This document shows, piece by piece, positions 9,311 to 18,522 of a stretch of 64,000 nucleotides of DNA (positions within the stretch are counted from its first letter, which is position 1; every line of letters begins with the position of its first letter). The DNA is taken from the NCBI RefSeq assembly GCF_000010725.1, contig NC_013855.1:124001-188000 (forward strand), given 5' to 3'. A model generated the notes under the pieces. It worked only from the letters and a program-made list of their open reading frames with translations, made no database searches and was not told the DNA's origin. Position numbers and translations under genes: made by a program. This DNA is from Azospirillum sp. B510. Lineage in GTDB: Bacteria; Pseudomonadota; Alphaproteobacteria; Azospirillales; Azospirillaceae.

Positions 9311-10144
9311 TCAGGCCGCGGCGACAATGGCGGAAATCCGCTCCAGCAGCGTGTCGGTCAGGGTGGTGAAGCGCTCCAGCCGCCGCGTCTCGCGCAGGCG
9401 GCGTGGGCGGGGCAGGTCGATGGTCAGTTCGCTGTGGATGCCGGCCGGCGCGATGCCGAGCAGCACGACGCGGTCGGCCAGGAACACCGCCTCCTCGACG
9501 TCGTGGGTGATGAACAGGACCGTCTGGCCGAGCCGGCCGCACAGCCGCAGCAATTCCTCGTTCAGGGTGGCGCGGGTGATGGCGTCCAGTGCTGCGAAGG
9601 GTTCGTCCATCAGCAGCAGGCGTGGCTCCAGCACCAGGGCGCGGGCCAGCGCCACCCGCTGCTGCATGCCGCCCGACAGCTGATGGGGGAATTTACCGGC
9701 CGCGGCCTCCAGCCCGACCAGCGCCAGCGCAGCCATCGCCTTGTCCCGCTGCTCAGCATCCCGCAGCCGGCCCGCCATCCGCAGACCGAAGCGGACATTG
9801 TCGAGCACGTCGAGCCAGGGAAACAGCTGCGGCGACTGGAAGACATAGCCGAGCGCCGGCATTTCCGGCGTCACTGTCTCCCCGTCGATGGTGATGCGGC
9901 CGGCATCGGGCGGCAGGAATCCGGACAGCAGGTTCAGCAGCGTGGTCTTGCCGCAGCCGGACGGGCCGAGCAGCGCCACGAACTCTCCGGGCCGGGCGGT
10001 CAGTGCCAGCGACCGGAACACTGGGTGCGCGCCGTCATAGGCGAAATCCACGCCATCGACCTGGAAAGCGGCGCCGCCGGTGCGATCGCTGGACAACGCA
10101 CCGAAGCGGCTGCCGGACGGAGTTGTCGGGATTCCACAGTCCAT
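9311..10144 (-). CDS. Sulfonate/taurine-type ABC transporter ATP-binding protein
   Basis: ATPase of the importer encoded downstream, 277 residues. Visible motifs: Walker A GPSGCGKTT, Q-loop VFQSPQLFPW, signature LSGGMQQR, Walker B LLLMDEP and switch histidine in THDVEEA. The ATG at 10144 follows GGAGG by about 11 bases. First gene of the ATPase-SBP-permease operon, reading away from a divergent GntR regulator. The AT-rich palindrome at 10190-10205 lies about 50 bases upstream of this start. Confidence 0.9.
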   Translation of the reverse strand: MDCGIPTTPSGSRFGALSSDRTGGAAFQVDGVDFAYDGAHPVFRSLALTARPGEFVALLGPSGCGKTTLLNLLSGFLPPDAGRITIDGETVTPEMPALGYVFQSPQLFPWLDVLDNVRFGLRMAGRLRDAEQRDKAMAALALVGLEAAAGKFPHQLSGGMQQRVALARALVLEPRLLLMDEPFAALDAITRATLNEELLRLCGRLGQTVLFITHDVEEAVFLADRVVLLGIAPAGIHSELTIDLPRPRRLRETRRLERFTTLTDTLLERISAIVAAA

Positions 10145-10189
10145 GTCCGGTTTATCCCTCCGATCAACCGCCTCAATTCGATAATACAA

Positions 10190-10205
10190 TATAATACATA
10201 TTATA
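10190..10205. promoter_or_regulatory. AT-rich palindrome, candidate GntR operator
   Basis: TATAATA-CA-TATTATA is a perfect inverted repeat with 7-base arms. It sits in the only AT-rich stretch between the sulfonate-type ABC operon and the divergent GntR/UTRA regulator gene. Position and symmetry suit an operator or a promoter overlapping one. The regulator pairing is inference. Confidence 0.45.
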
Positions 10206-10348
10206 AAATACGTGGCAACTAGGGAATTGAATCGGATTCACGCAGCCGGCAGCGTGACGGTATCGAGGCTTGAGCCGTCCCGTCGCCGGTGGCATCAAGG
10301 CGGTCTCGATCCGTTGGCCGGGTCGATCAATCGGGGAGGGACGCCAGG

Positions 10349-11068
10349 GTGCCCGTGGTGCGAGACAACGCGACGGCGCTGTACCGGCAGATCGCCGACC
10401 GGCTGCGCGACGAGATCGCCGCCCGCCTGTTCGAGCCGTCCGGACGGCTGCCGACGGAAAGCGAGATCGGGGCCCGCTTCGGCGTCAGCCGGGTCACCGT
10501 CCGGCTGGCGCTCGACCGGCTGGAGACGGAAGGGCTGATCGAGCGCCGCAAAGGCAAGGGCACCTTCACGGCGGGCAAGCGCGTCCAGCATCCGCTCGAC
10601 CGCCTGCGCAGTTTCCACGAATCCCTGCGGCTTCAGGGGCTGGACGCGACGATGCGGCCCTTGTCGGCGCGGATCGTCGCGACGCCGCCGGAACTGCGGG
10701 AGGATTTCGATTCCCACTGCCTGGAGGTGTGCCGTCTGCATCTGGTGGACGGCGAGCCGGTGGCCCTGGGCCGCAGCCTGCTGCCGCCGGCCCTGGAGCC
10801 GGTCGACTGGCAGGCGGCCGGACACCGGCCGATCTACGGCATCCTGCAGGACATCGTCGGCAAGCCGGTCGGCGGCGCCGACATCGAGGTGAAGGCGGCG
10901 GCGGCCGAGGCGGAGGTGGCCGCGATGCTCGGCCTTCCGGTGGGCGCGCCGGTGCTGGTGATGGACCGCCGTTCCGTCTTCGTCGGCGGCGGCTGCGCCG
11001 ACCGTTCGGTGTTCCACATCCGGTCCGAGCGCTACAGCTTCATCCTGTCCCACCGCTGGGAAGGATAG
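10349..11068 (+). CDS. GntR family transcriptional regulator (HutC/UTRA type)
   Basis: DNA-binding regulator of 239 residues. The N-terminal winged helix (about residues 8-70) shows TESEIGARFGVSRVTVR. The C-terminal UTRA ligand-binding domain (about 95-235) ends with the typical 'RYSFILSHRWEG'-like strand. I chose the GTG at 10349 because GGGAGGG lies about 8 bases upstream; the alternative at 10289 lacks a site. It is divergent from the sulfonate-type ABC operon and convergent with metNI. It probably controls the ABC operon in response to a metabolite. No effector can be named. Confidence 0.85.
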   Translation: MPVVRDNATALYRQIADRLRDEIAARLFEPSGRLPTESEIGARFGVSRVTVRLALDRLETEGLIERRKGKGTFTAGKRVQHPLDRLRSFHESLRLQGLDATMRPLSARIVATPPELREDFDSHCLEVCRLHLVDGEPVALGRSLLPPALEPVDWQAAGHRPIYGILQDIVGKPVGGADIEVKAAAAEAEVAAMLGLPVGAPVLVMDRRSVFVGGGCADRSVFHIRSERYSFILSHRWEG

Positions 11069-11119
11069 GGTTCGGCGGTGGCCGGCGCCGCTCCGGCAAT
11101 CACTTCACTGGGTATGGCC

Positions 11120-11764
11120 TCAGCGGCGGTGATCGACTCGCCGCGACAGCCATTCGCCGCCGAACTGCACCGAAGTCACCAGCACGATCAGGATCACGAT
11201 GATCTCGAACAGCACTTGGGTTTCGTAGCGTTCGTAGCCGTAGCGGATGGCGAGGTCGCCCAAGCCGCCGGCACCGACCGCCCCCGCCATCGCCGAGGCG
11301 TTGATCATGGCGATCACGCAGACCGTCATGCCGCCGATCAGGCCGGGCAGCGCCTCGGGCAGGATGACGTGGCGGACGATGTGCCAGCGGCGGAAGCCCA
11401 TGGCGCGGGCGGCCTCGATCAACCCATGGTCGACCTCGTTCAGGCTGACCTGGGCGACACGGGTGTAGAAGGCGATCAGGTGGATGCTGAGCGGAACGAC
11501 GGCTGCCCAGATGCCCAGCGTCGTGCCGACGATCAGCCGGGTGAAGGGCAGCAGCGCCACCAGCAGGATGATGAAGGGGACCGCCCGGAAGACGTTCACC
11601 ACCACCGACAGCCCCTTGTTGAAACGCTGCCGCGGATAAAGGCCGCCGGGGGCGGTGGCAACCAGCAACAGGGCCAGGGTCAGGCCGCTGGCGATGGCGA
11701 TGGTTACGGAGACTCCGACCATCGTCAGCGTTTCGCCGAAGGCGCGCAGATAGCGGTCAAACAT
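11120..11764 (-). CDS. metI: D-methionine ABC transporter permease MetI
   Basis: Permease of the methionine importer, 214 residues with five to six membrane segments. The family signature 'NVFRAVPFIILLVALLPFTR' near residues 55-75 and 'ASAMAGAVGAGGLGDLAIRYGY' near the C-terminus are characteristic. The ATG at 11764 overlaps metN by 8 bases; an ATG at 11776 would add four residues and cannot be excluded. Last gene of the metQ-metN-metI set. Confidence 0.9.
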   Translation of the reverse strand: MFDRYLRAFGETLTMVGVSVTIAIASGLTLALLLVATAPGGLYPRQRFNKGLSVVVNVFRAVPFIILLVALLPFTRLIVGTTLGIWAAVVPLSIHLIAFYTRVAQVSLNEVDHGLIEAARAMGFRRWHIVRHVILPEALPGLIGGMTVCVIAMINASAMAGAVGAGGLGDLAIRYGYERYETQVLFEIIVILIVLVTSVQFGGEWLSRRVDHRR

Positions 11765-12875
11765 CGTCGGCGACATAGCCGAGAACCTTCCAGCTGTCGG
11801 GGGAGAAGCGGGAGCCGGAGGCCGAGCGCATCGCCGCGACAGGAACGGCGATCACAAGGTCGCCCTGGGCATGGCCCTGGATGCGGTCGATGCCGCCATG
11901 CAGCAGCTTGGCATCCGGTGCCAGCGCCAGCAGGCTGGAGAGCGAAATGCCTTCGGGGTGGCTTTCGCCGGTGAAGCGCAGCGACAGCACCGCCTGCCCG
12001 CCGCCCTGTTTCGGCGGATCGGGTTGCAGCCGGCCGGCGATATCGTCGGGAAGCCCGTGCTGGAGCGGGCGCAGCAGGGCGCGGGTGGCGTCTCCCTGAG
12101 GCGTGCCGAACACCGACCAGACCGGCCCATGTTCGACGCGGTGGCCGCGGTCCAACACCATCACCTCGTCGCAGATCGCCCGGATCACCGCCATGTCGTG
12201 GGTGATCAGCACGATGGTCAGCCCCAGCTTGGCGTTGATGTCGCGCAGCAGGCCGAGGATGGCGTGGGTGGTTTCGGGATCGAGCGCCGAGGTCGCCTCG
12301 TCGCACAGCAGGATTTCCGGCCGGTGGACCAGCGCGCGGGCGATGCCGACGCGCTGCTTCTGTCCGCCGGACAGCTTGGACGGATAGGCGTCGGCCTTGT
12401 CGGCCAGCCCGACGAGATCCAGCAGCTCGTCCACCCGCCGCCGGACCTCGGCGGCGCCGACGCCGGCCACCTTCAGCGGCAGCCCGACATTCTCCCGCAC
12501 CGTCTTGGCCGACAGCAGGTTGAAATGCTGGAAGATCATGCCGATGCGGCGGCGCAGGCGGACGAGATCCTCCTCCCCCAGCCCGCCGACATCGATGCCG
12601 TCGACCAGCACCCGGCCGCCGCTTGGCCGTTCCAGCATGTTGATCGCCCGCAGCAGGGTCGATTTGCCGGCGCCGGACCGGCCGATGATGCCGAAGACGC
12701 TGCCGCGCGGGATGGCGAAGGACACCGCTTGCAGTGCCTCCACCCCGCCGGGATAGGTCTTGCGCACGCCGTCGAACAGGATGTGGGGCGAGGACGGGTC
12801 GGGTGCGGCGGCGGGGATGGGATCGGCCGCGGTCCGCTGGGCGACCAAGCGCGCGGTCGCGCGTTTCCACAGCAT
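11757..12875 (-). CDS. metN: D-methionine ABC transporter ATP-binding protein MetN
   Basis: ATPase of the methionine importer, 372 residues. Walker A GRSGAGKS at residues 65-72, Q-loop IFQHFNLLSAKTV, signature LSGGQKQR, Walker B ILLCDEATSALDP. The last 90 residues form the NIL regulatory domain, in which bound methionine inhibits transport in characterised MetN. The 30-residue N-terminal extension before the ABC core is longer than in E. coli MetN. ATG at 12875, 51 bases after metQ. Confidence 0.93.
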   Translation of the reverse strand: MLWKRATARLVAQRTAADPIPAAAPDPSSPHILFDGVRKTYPGGVEALQAVSFAIPRGSVFGIIGRSGAGKSTLLRAINMLERPSGGRVLVDGIDVGGLGEEDLVRLRRRIGMIFQHFNLLSAKTVRENVGLPLKVAGVGAAEVRRRVDELLDLVGLADKADAYPSKLSGGQKQRVGIARALVHRPEILLCDEATSALDPETTHAILGLLRDINAKLGLTIVLITHDMAVIRAICDEVMVLDRGHRVEHGPVWSVFGTPQGDATRALLRPLQHGLPDDIAGRLQPDPPKQGGGQAVLSLRFTGESHPEGISLSSLLALAPDAKLLHGGIDRIQGHAQGDLVIAVPVAAMRSASGSRFSPDSWKVLGYVADDV

Positions 12876-12926
12876 CGCTGGTTTACCTTTTCTGCCGGAT
12901 TGGGCGGGTCATGGCGATGCGGCCGT

Positions 12927-13754
12927 TCAGAAGGCGGGGATCAGGATGCCCGCCAGTTCCTTCTCGATGTGGGCGCGGACCTCCGGCGACTGGAAGGACT
13001 CGACCAGCGGCTTGACCCACGGCGCGTCCTTGTCCTGCTCGCGCACGACGATGACGTTGACGTTGGGATTGTTGTCGCGCTTCTCCTGGGCGATGCCGTC
13101 GCGCGCGGCGTTCAGCCCGACCTGCGATCCGAAGCTGGAGATGATCGCCGCCGCGTCGAGATCCTGATAGGAGCGCGCCAGAACCACCGACTTCACCTCG
13201 ACGATTTCCAGCTTGCGCGGGTTCGCCTTGATGTCGGCGAGCGTCGCTGTCTGGTTGTAGGCGTCGAAACCGTCGCGCAGGCTTAGCAGCCCTTCGTCGT
13301 GCAGCACGATCAGCGCGCGGCTCTCGTTGCTGGGATCGTCGGGGACGCCGACCCTGGCGCCGTTCGGCAGATCCTTCAGCGACTTGTATGTCTTGGAATA
13401 GAAGGCGATGGGCGACAGGTAGGTGTTGCCGACCACGGCCAGCTTGTAGCCGCGCTGGGCGATCTGGTCGCGCAGGAAGGGGATGTGCTGGAAGGCGTTG
13501 GCCTGCAGGTCGCCGGTGTTCAGCGCCTCGTTGGGGCTGAGGGAGCCGGCCATCACCACCGGCTCGATCTCAAGCCCGCGCGGCTTCGCCACCTTGGCGA
13601 CGATCTCCCAGATCGGTTCGCTGATGCCGCCGCGGATGCCGACCTTCAGATGGATGGGATCGGCGGCCCAACTCGTGGTGGCGGCGAAAATGGCGCCGAG
13701 AGCGGCACCGATGGACAGGGCGCGCGCGATGCGCCCGAAAAGACGACCCGTCAT
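12927..13754 (-). CDS. metQ: Methionine-binding protein MetQ (NlpA family)
   Basis: Binding component of the MetNIQ importer, 275 residues. It carries a type I signal peptide ending SWA-AD and no lipobox, so it should be a free periplasmic protein, unlike the lipoprotein MetQ of E. coli. NlpA-family patterns include 'KVGIRGGISEPIWEIVAKVA' and 'LNTGDLQANAFQHIPFL'. It lies between osmC and metN on the same strand, with short gaps. Confidence 0.9.
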   Translation of the reverse strand: MTGRLFGRIARALSIGAALGAIFAATTSWAADPIHLKVGIRGGISEPIWEIVAKVAKPRGLEIEPVVMAGSLSPNEALNTGDLQANAFQHIPFLRDQIAQRGYKLAVVGNTYLSPIAFYSKTYKSLKDLPNGARVGVPDDPSNESRALIVLHDEGLLSLRDGFDAYNQTATLADIKANPRKLEIVEVKSVVLARSYQDLDAAAIISSFGSQVGLNAARDGIAQEKRDNNPNVNVIVVREQDKDAPWVKPLVESFQSPEVRAHIEKELAGILIPAF

Positions 13755-13799
13755 GGCGGAAATTGCTCCGGAGTCTTCTGTGTGTCAGGCGGGGGTGTG

Positions 13800-14348
13800 T
13801 CAGGCGGCGGCTTCCGCCGTTTCCGGCTGCCGGTGGGAGATGGTGGAGACGACCTCCTGCGGGTGGCGCAGCAGGTTCAGGATCGGGCAGGTCCGTTCCA
13901 CCGTCTCGTGAAGCTCCGCAATGGCCTCGGCGCTGGCGGGGGAGACGATGTGGATGGTGTAGCGCAGGTTCTGCGGATAGACTGGGATATGTTCGAAACC
14001 CGGCTTGCCGCCGCGCGGATCGAACACGCCTTCCACCTCGACCTCCAGGCTGTCCAGCGGCACGCCCAGTTCGGCGGCCTGGATCAGGGTGATGTGGGTG
14101 ACGCAGCTGCCCAGCACACCGAGTTGCAATTCCGGCGAGGTCGGTCCCAGATTGTAGCCGGCGAAGTTGGGCGGGGCGTCGCTGATCACCTGATGGTCAC
14201 GGATGCGGATGCGGCGGATGCCGCTGCGCCCCTCGGCGCTGACGCGGGCCGACAGGGGCGGCGGCTCGAAGCCGGGCTGCGCGATCCGTTCCTTGATCGC
14301 CTGATGGGCGATGCGCTTCTGGACCAGATACTCGTTGAGCGTGCTCAT
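13800..14348 (-). CDS. OsmC family protein
   Basis: OsmC/Ohr-like protein of 182 residues. The two reactive-thiol positions are visible: LGSCVTHITL and ERTCPILNLLRHP. Such proteins reduce organic peroxides or handle reactive sulfur species with thiols. Start ATG at 14348 overlaps the stop of the upstream deleted PLP-lyase gene (ATGA), and metQ follows after 45 bases. A role in protecting sulfur metabolism is inferred from this context. Confidence 0.87.
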   Translation of the reverse strand: MSTLNEYLVQKRIAHQAIKERIAQPGFEPPPLSARVSAEGRSGIRRIRIRDHQVISDAPPNFAGYNLGPTSPELQLGVLGSCVTHITLIQAAELGVPLDSLEVEVEGVFDPRGGKPGFEHIPVYPQNLRYTIHIVSPASAEAIAELHETVERTCPILNLLRHPQEVVSTISHRQPETAEAAA

Positions 14349-14911
14349 GGACGCACCTCTTGCAAGGGGGATTTGACGGCGCCGCGCGTCTGGGTGACGG
14401 CGTCGAGCGCCTGGAGGATGTCCTCGCGGATGTCCGGCAGGTTCTCCAGGCCGATGGACAGGCGGATCAGCCCGTCGGCGATGCCGTGGCGGGCGCGTTC
14501 CTCCGCGCCGTATGTGGCGTGGGTCATGCTGGCCGGGTGCTGCACCAGGGTTTCCGCGTCGCCCAGGCTGACCGCGCGGGTTGCCAGCACCAGCCGGTTC
14601 ATGAAGCGGATGCCGGCCTCCAGCCCGCCGTCGAGTTCGCAGGAGACCAGCCCGGCCTCCGCCCCCTCAAGGTCGGCGATGCGGGCCTCCAGCACCGACT
14701 GTGTCGGGTTCTTCGTCCGGCCGTAGATGTAGCCGTCCTTTTCGCCGCGGAACAGCGCCGCCCCGTCCTCCGCCGTTTCGAAGGCGTAGGTGGAGGTCAT
14801 GAAGACCGGCGGGGTCAGTGCGCCCTGTTCGCTCGCCGGGTCATAGCCGAGATGGATGGCGCGGGTGGACAGGCCACTCCAACGGCCACGGTTCGACGGA
14901 TGATCGGTCAT
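14345..14911 (-). pseudogene. Cys/Met-metabolism PLP lyase with large in-frame internal deletion
   Basis: The reading frame is intact (188 residues) but about half the usual length of a methionine gamma-lyase or cystathionine lyase family enzyme (near 400). Residues 1-85 match the N-terminus, ending YGRTKNPTQS...LEGAEAGLVS. The next residues already match the C-terminal third: 'MNRLVLATRAVSLGDAETLVQHPASMTHA' split around residue 110, then 'IRLSIGLENLPDIREDI'. The region carrying the PLP lysine and most of the active site is missing. The frame and coupling to osmC (ATGA) are preserved. The ATG at 14911 is taken as start. It cannot be a normal PLP enzyme. Confidence 0.8.
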
Positions 14912-15033
14912 GGATGGAAATCCGAAGGCAGTGCAGTTTCGTTCGTGAAACTCTGTTATAAACACACTTACACGATAGAGAAATAAGGGCAACTGTGAAA
15001 TCCACGCATCCATACTGAAAAGGGCGGGATTAA

Positions 15034-16212
15034 ATGGTGAATTCAGTGTTCCACGGCACGCGCACGTCGGTGTTCGAGACGATGTCGCGGCTGGCTGCCG
15101 AGCATGGCGCGATCAATCTCGGGCAGGGCTTCCCCGAAGGCATTGAGGCGACGGAGGTGATCGAGGCGGCGGGACGGGCCCTGCGTGACGGTCCCCACCA
15201 ATATCCGCCGACCCTGGGTCTGCCGGCCCTGCGCCAGGCGGTGGCGGTGGCGAACCGCCGCTTCTGGAACATCGAGGCCGATTGGGCGACCGAAGTGCTG
15301 GTGACCTCCGGTGCGACCGAGGCGCTGGCCGACTGCTTCTTCGGGTTGCTGGAACCGGGCGACGAGGTGCTGGTCTTCCAGCCGGCCTACGACTGTTACG
15401 GCGTGCTGCTGCGCCGTGCCGGGGCGTTTCCGGTGCCGATCCGGCTGGAGCCGCCGCATTGGGAACTGCCGCGCCAGCGCATTCTCGACGCCATCACGCC
15501 ACGGACGCGGGCGATCCTGCTGAACACGCCGATGAATCCGAATGGCAAGATCTTCAGCCTGGCGGAATTGGGCTTCCTGGCCGGGCTGCTGGAGCGCCAC
15601 GACCTGATCGCCATCTGCGACGAGGTCTACGAACATCTGACCTTCGACGGCCGTGCCCATGTGCCGCTCTACACGCTGCCGGAAGCGCAGGGCCGCTGCC
15701 TGCGCATCGGATCCGCCGGCAAGACCTTCTCCGTCACCGGCTGGAAGGTCGGTTATGTCACCGCGCCGGCGGCGCTGCTGGAGCCGGTCGCCCGCGCCCA
15801 CCAGTATCTGACCTTCGCGACACCGCCCCATCTCCAGAATGCCGTCGCCTTCGGGCTTGGGCTGGACGAGTCCTATTTCCAGGGCTTGCAGGCGACTTTG
15901 CAGCACAACCGCGACCAGCTCGCCGGCGGGCTGCGCGCGTTGGGTTTCAATGTGCTTGACTGCGGCGCGACCTATTTCCTGTGCGTCGATATCGGAGATC
16001 TCGGCCGCCACGGGGATGGGGGCGGCGACGATTTCGCCTTCTGCCGCCGTCTGGTCGCCGAATCGGGCGTCGCCGCCGTGCCGGTCAGCAGCTTCTATGC
16101 AGAACGCGACATGACCTCGTTGATCCGCCTGTGCTTCGCCAAACGGTTGCCGCTGCTGCATCAGGCGTTGGAGCGGCTTGCCGATTGGCGCAAGCGCGCC
16201 GGGGCCGTCTGA
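15034..16212 (+). CDS. Class I/II aminotransferase (methionine/kynurenine aminotransferase-like)
   Basis: PLP enzyme of 392 residues. The PLP lysine is K230 in SAGKTFSVTGWKVGY; this SxGKTFxxTGWKxGY motif and 'INLGQGFPEG' at the N-terminus are typical of the YbdL (methionine aminotransferase) and kynurenine aminotransferase group. 'CDEVYEHLTFDG' supplies the cofactor-ring Asp. It is divergent from the lyase-osmC-metQNI operon and ends 9 bases before the convergent bisC stop. A role in methionine salvage or 2-keto acid formation fits the neighbours. Confidence 0.87.
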   Translation: MVNSVFHGTRTSVFETMSRLAAEHGAINLGQGFPEGIEATEVIEAAGRALRDGPHQYPPTLGLPALRQAVAVANRRFWNIEADWATEVLVTSGATEALADCFFGLLEPGDEVLVFQPAYDCYGVLLRRAGAFPVPIRLEPPHWELPRQRILDAITPRTRAILLNTPMNPNGKIFSLAELGFLAGLLERHDLIAICDEVYEHLTFDGRAHVPLYTLPEAQGRCLRIGSAGKTFSVTGWKVGYVTAPAALLEPVARAHQYLTFATPPHLQNAVAFGLGLDESYFQGLQATLQHNRDQLAGGLRALGFNVLDCGATYFLCVDIGDLGRHGDGGGDDFAFCRRLVAESGVAAVPVSSFYAERDMTSLIRLCFAKRLPLLHQALERLADWRKRAGAV

Positions 16213-16221
16213 TGGCGCGTT

Positions 16222-18522
16222 TCATGGCCGGCTGACGAAGCGTGGCGGCTGGAAGGCGCGGATCGCCGGCAACGGGCCGGTGAAGCGCTCGACCTCCACC
16301 AGGGCGCTCTGGGCCGAACAGCCCTGGGCGAGATCCGAGGTGCCGGTGTCGGGTGTCACCATGTTGGGATTGCCGTGGGCGTCGAGGCTGCCGTCTGTAG
16401 CCGGGTCCACCGGGTCGTACCAGGCGCCAGTGGCGATCTGGAGCACGCCGGGCCGGATGCCATCGGTTAGCACCGCACCGGCCAGGAAGGCGCCGCGCCG
16501 GTTGAACACCCGCACCACGTCGCCATCGCCGATGCCGCGCGCCGCCGCGTCGTCGGGATGGATGCGGATCGGTTCCCGACCGGAAATCTTGTTCTCCCGG
16601 CTGACCGCGCCATGGTCGTACTGGCTGTGCAGGCGGGTCGCCGGCTGGCAGGACAGCAGATGCAGCGGGCCGTCGTCGCCGGCCAGCCCCGGATGCTCCG
16701 CCGGGGCGCGCCACACCGGATGGCCGGGGCAATCGGGCAGGCCGAAACCGGCGATGGCGGCGGAGCCGATCTCGATCCGGCCCGACGGGGTGGGCAGCGG
16801 CGATCCGTCCGGATCGGCGCGGAAGGCTTGCAGAAGGACCTTCTCCGGCTCGACCAGGGGGATCTCGGCCAGCCCGGCCGCCAGGAAGCTGCGGAAATCC
16901 GGCAGCGGCACCGGGGCGTTGAACCGGCATTCCTCATAGAGCCGTTCCAGCCATTCCTCGGTGGTCAGCCCGCCGGTAAAGTCGCGCTCCACCCCCAGCC
17001 GGCCTGCGAGCCCGGCGAGGATGGCGTGGTCGTCGCGTGCCTCGCCGACCGGATCGAGGGCGCGGGCCATCCACACCAGGAAGCGGTCGCCGGTGGCGCC
17101 GCCGATGTCGTCGCGTTCCAGCGCGGTGGTCGCCGGCAGAACGATGTCGGCGAATTTCGCCTGGGCGGTCCAAAATGGGTCCTGGACGATGATTGTCTCC
17201 GGCCGCCGCCATGCCCGGACCAGCCGGTTGATATCCTGATGGTGGTGGAAGGCGTTGCCGCCGGCCCAATGGACCAGCCTGATGTCGGGATAGCGCCGCG
17301 TCTGCCCGTTGTAGCGGTAGGAGGCGCCGGGATTCAGCAGCATGTCGGCGATGCGGGCGACCGGGATGGCGGTGTCTACCGGGTTGCGCCCCTGCGGCAG
17401 CCGCGGCCCGGTTACCCGGCGCCGGCCCGATCCCATGGTGTTCATCACCGAATAGCCCACCCCCAACCCGCCGCCGGGCGTGCCGATCTGGCCCAGCATC
17501 GCCGCCAGCGTCACTCCCATCCAGAAGGGCTGTTCGCCATGCACCGCCCGTTGCAGCGACCAGGCGAGGTTCATCATGGTCCGGCTGCCGGCCATCCGGT
17601 GGGCCAGCGTCACGATGGTCTCCTCGGCCACGCCGGCGATGGCGGCGGCCCAGCGAGCGTCCTTGGCGAGACCGTCCGTCTCGCCGGTCAAGTAACGGTG
17701 GAAATCGTCATAGCCGACGGTACAGCGGGCAAGGAAATCGCCGTCCGCCAGCCCGTCCGCCACCAGCGTGTGGGCGAGGCCAAGCATGAAGGCGGTGTCG
17801 GTGCCGGGCCGGATGGCGATCCATTCCGCCCCGGGCACGTCGTCGAGGTCGTGGCGCACCGGGTTGACATTGACGAAGCGCACGCCGGCCGCCGCCAGCC
17901 GGCCCAGCGCCGGCTTGACCAGATGATCGCTGGCTCCGCCCGATCCGACCTGCGCGTTGCGGGCGGGCAGGCCGCCGAAGGCGACGAACAGCTCGCAATG
18001 CTTTTCCAGGCTGGTCCAGGCGGTGTGCGACAGCATCAGGTCGTCCATCGACGCCAGGATGCGCGGCATCAGCACCCGTCCGGCGCCTAAGCTGTAGGTG
18101 TCGCTGTGCGCCGTGTAGCCGCCGATGCAATTGAGGAAGCGGTGGAGCTGGCTCTGGGCATGGTGGAAGCGGCCGGCGCTGGCCCAGCCATAGGAGCCGC
18201 CGAAGATGGCGGCGTTGCCATGGTCACGCCGCACCCTGTCAAGCTCGCCGGCCGCGAGGTCGAGCGCCTCGTCCCACCACACCTCGACGAACGCCTCGCG
18301 TCCGCGCCCGTCGCGCGATGCGGGACCATGGCGCAGGAAGCCTTCGCGCACCGCCGGGCGGCGGATGCGGGCGGGGGCGTCGATCCCGTCCACCATCGAC
18401 CGGCCGATGGCCGACGGCGCCTTATCCCACGGGGGCGGGTCCAGCGCGGTCAGCCTGCCGTCCGCCACCCGCGGCCGGTAGACGCCCCAATGAGTGGCGG
18501 TTAATATGTCTCCGCCGCCCAT
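16222..18522 (-). CDS. bisC: Molybdopterin-dependent sulfoxide reductase (BisC/TorA family)
   Basis: Molybdenum bis-MGD enzyme of 766 residues, matching biotin/methionine sulfoxide reductase. The N-terminal 'THWGVYRPRV' and the active-site loop GGSYGWASAGRFHHAQSQLH, where Ser would ligate molybdenum, are diagnostic of the DMSO-reductase subgroup. No Fe-S cluster cysteine set and no twin-arginine signal are present, so it should be cytoplasmic like BisC. The ATG at 18522 overlaps the stop of the upstream binding protein by one base. The coupling suggests that an imported sulfoxide is its substrate. Confidence 0.9.
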   Translation of the reverse strand: MGGGDILTATHWGVYRPRVADGRLTALDPPPWDKAPSAIGRSMVDGIDAPARIRRPAVREGFLRHGPASRDGRGREAFVEVWWDEALDLAAGELDRVRRDHGNAAIFGGSYGWASAGRFHHAQSQLHRFLNCIGGYTAHSDTYSLGAGRVLMPRILASMDDLMLSHTAWTSLEKHCELFVAFGGLPARNAQVGSGGASDHLVKPALGRLAAAGVRFVNVNPVRHDLDDVPGAEWIAIRPGTDTAFMLGLAHTLVADGLADGDFLARCTVGYDDFHRYLTGETDGLAKDARWAAAIAGVAEETIVTLAHRMAGSRTMMNLAWSLQRAVHGEQPFWMGVTLAAMLGQIGTPGGGLGVGYSVMNTMGSGRRRVTGPRLPQGRNPVDTAIPVARIADMLLNPGASYRYNGQTRRYPDIRLVHWAGGNAFHHHQDINRLVRAWRRPETIIVQDPFWTAQAKFADIVLPATTALERDDIGGATGDRFLVWMARALDPVGEARDDHAILAGLAGRLGVERDFTGGLTTEEWLERLYEECRFNAPVPLPDFRSFLAAGLAEIPLVEPEKVLLQAFRADPDGSPLPTPSGRIEIGSAAIAGFGLPDCPGHPVWRAPAEHPGLAGDDGPLHLLSCQPATRLHSQYDHGAVSRENKISGREPIRIHPDDAAARGIGDGDVVRVFNRRGAFLAGAVLTDGIRPGVLQIATGAWYDPVDPATDGSLDAHGNPNMVTPDTGTSDLAQGCSAQSALVEVERFTGPLPAIRAFQPPRFVSRP

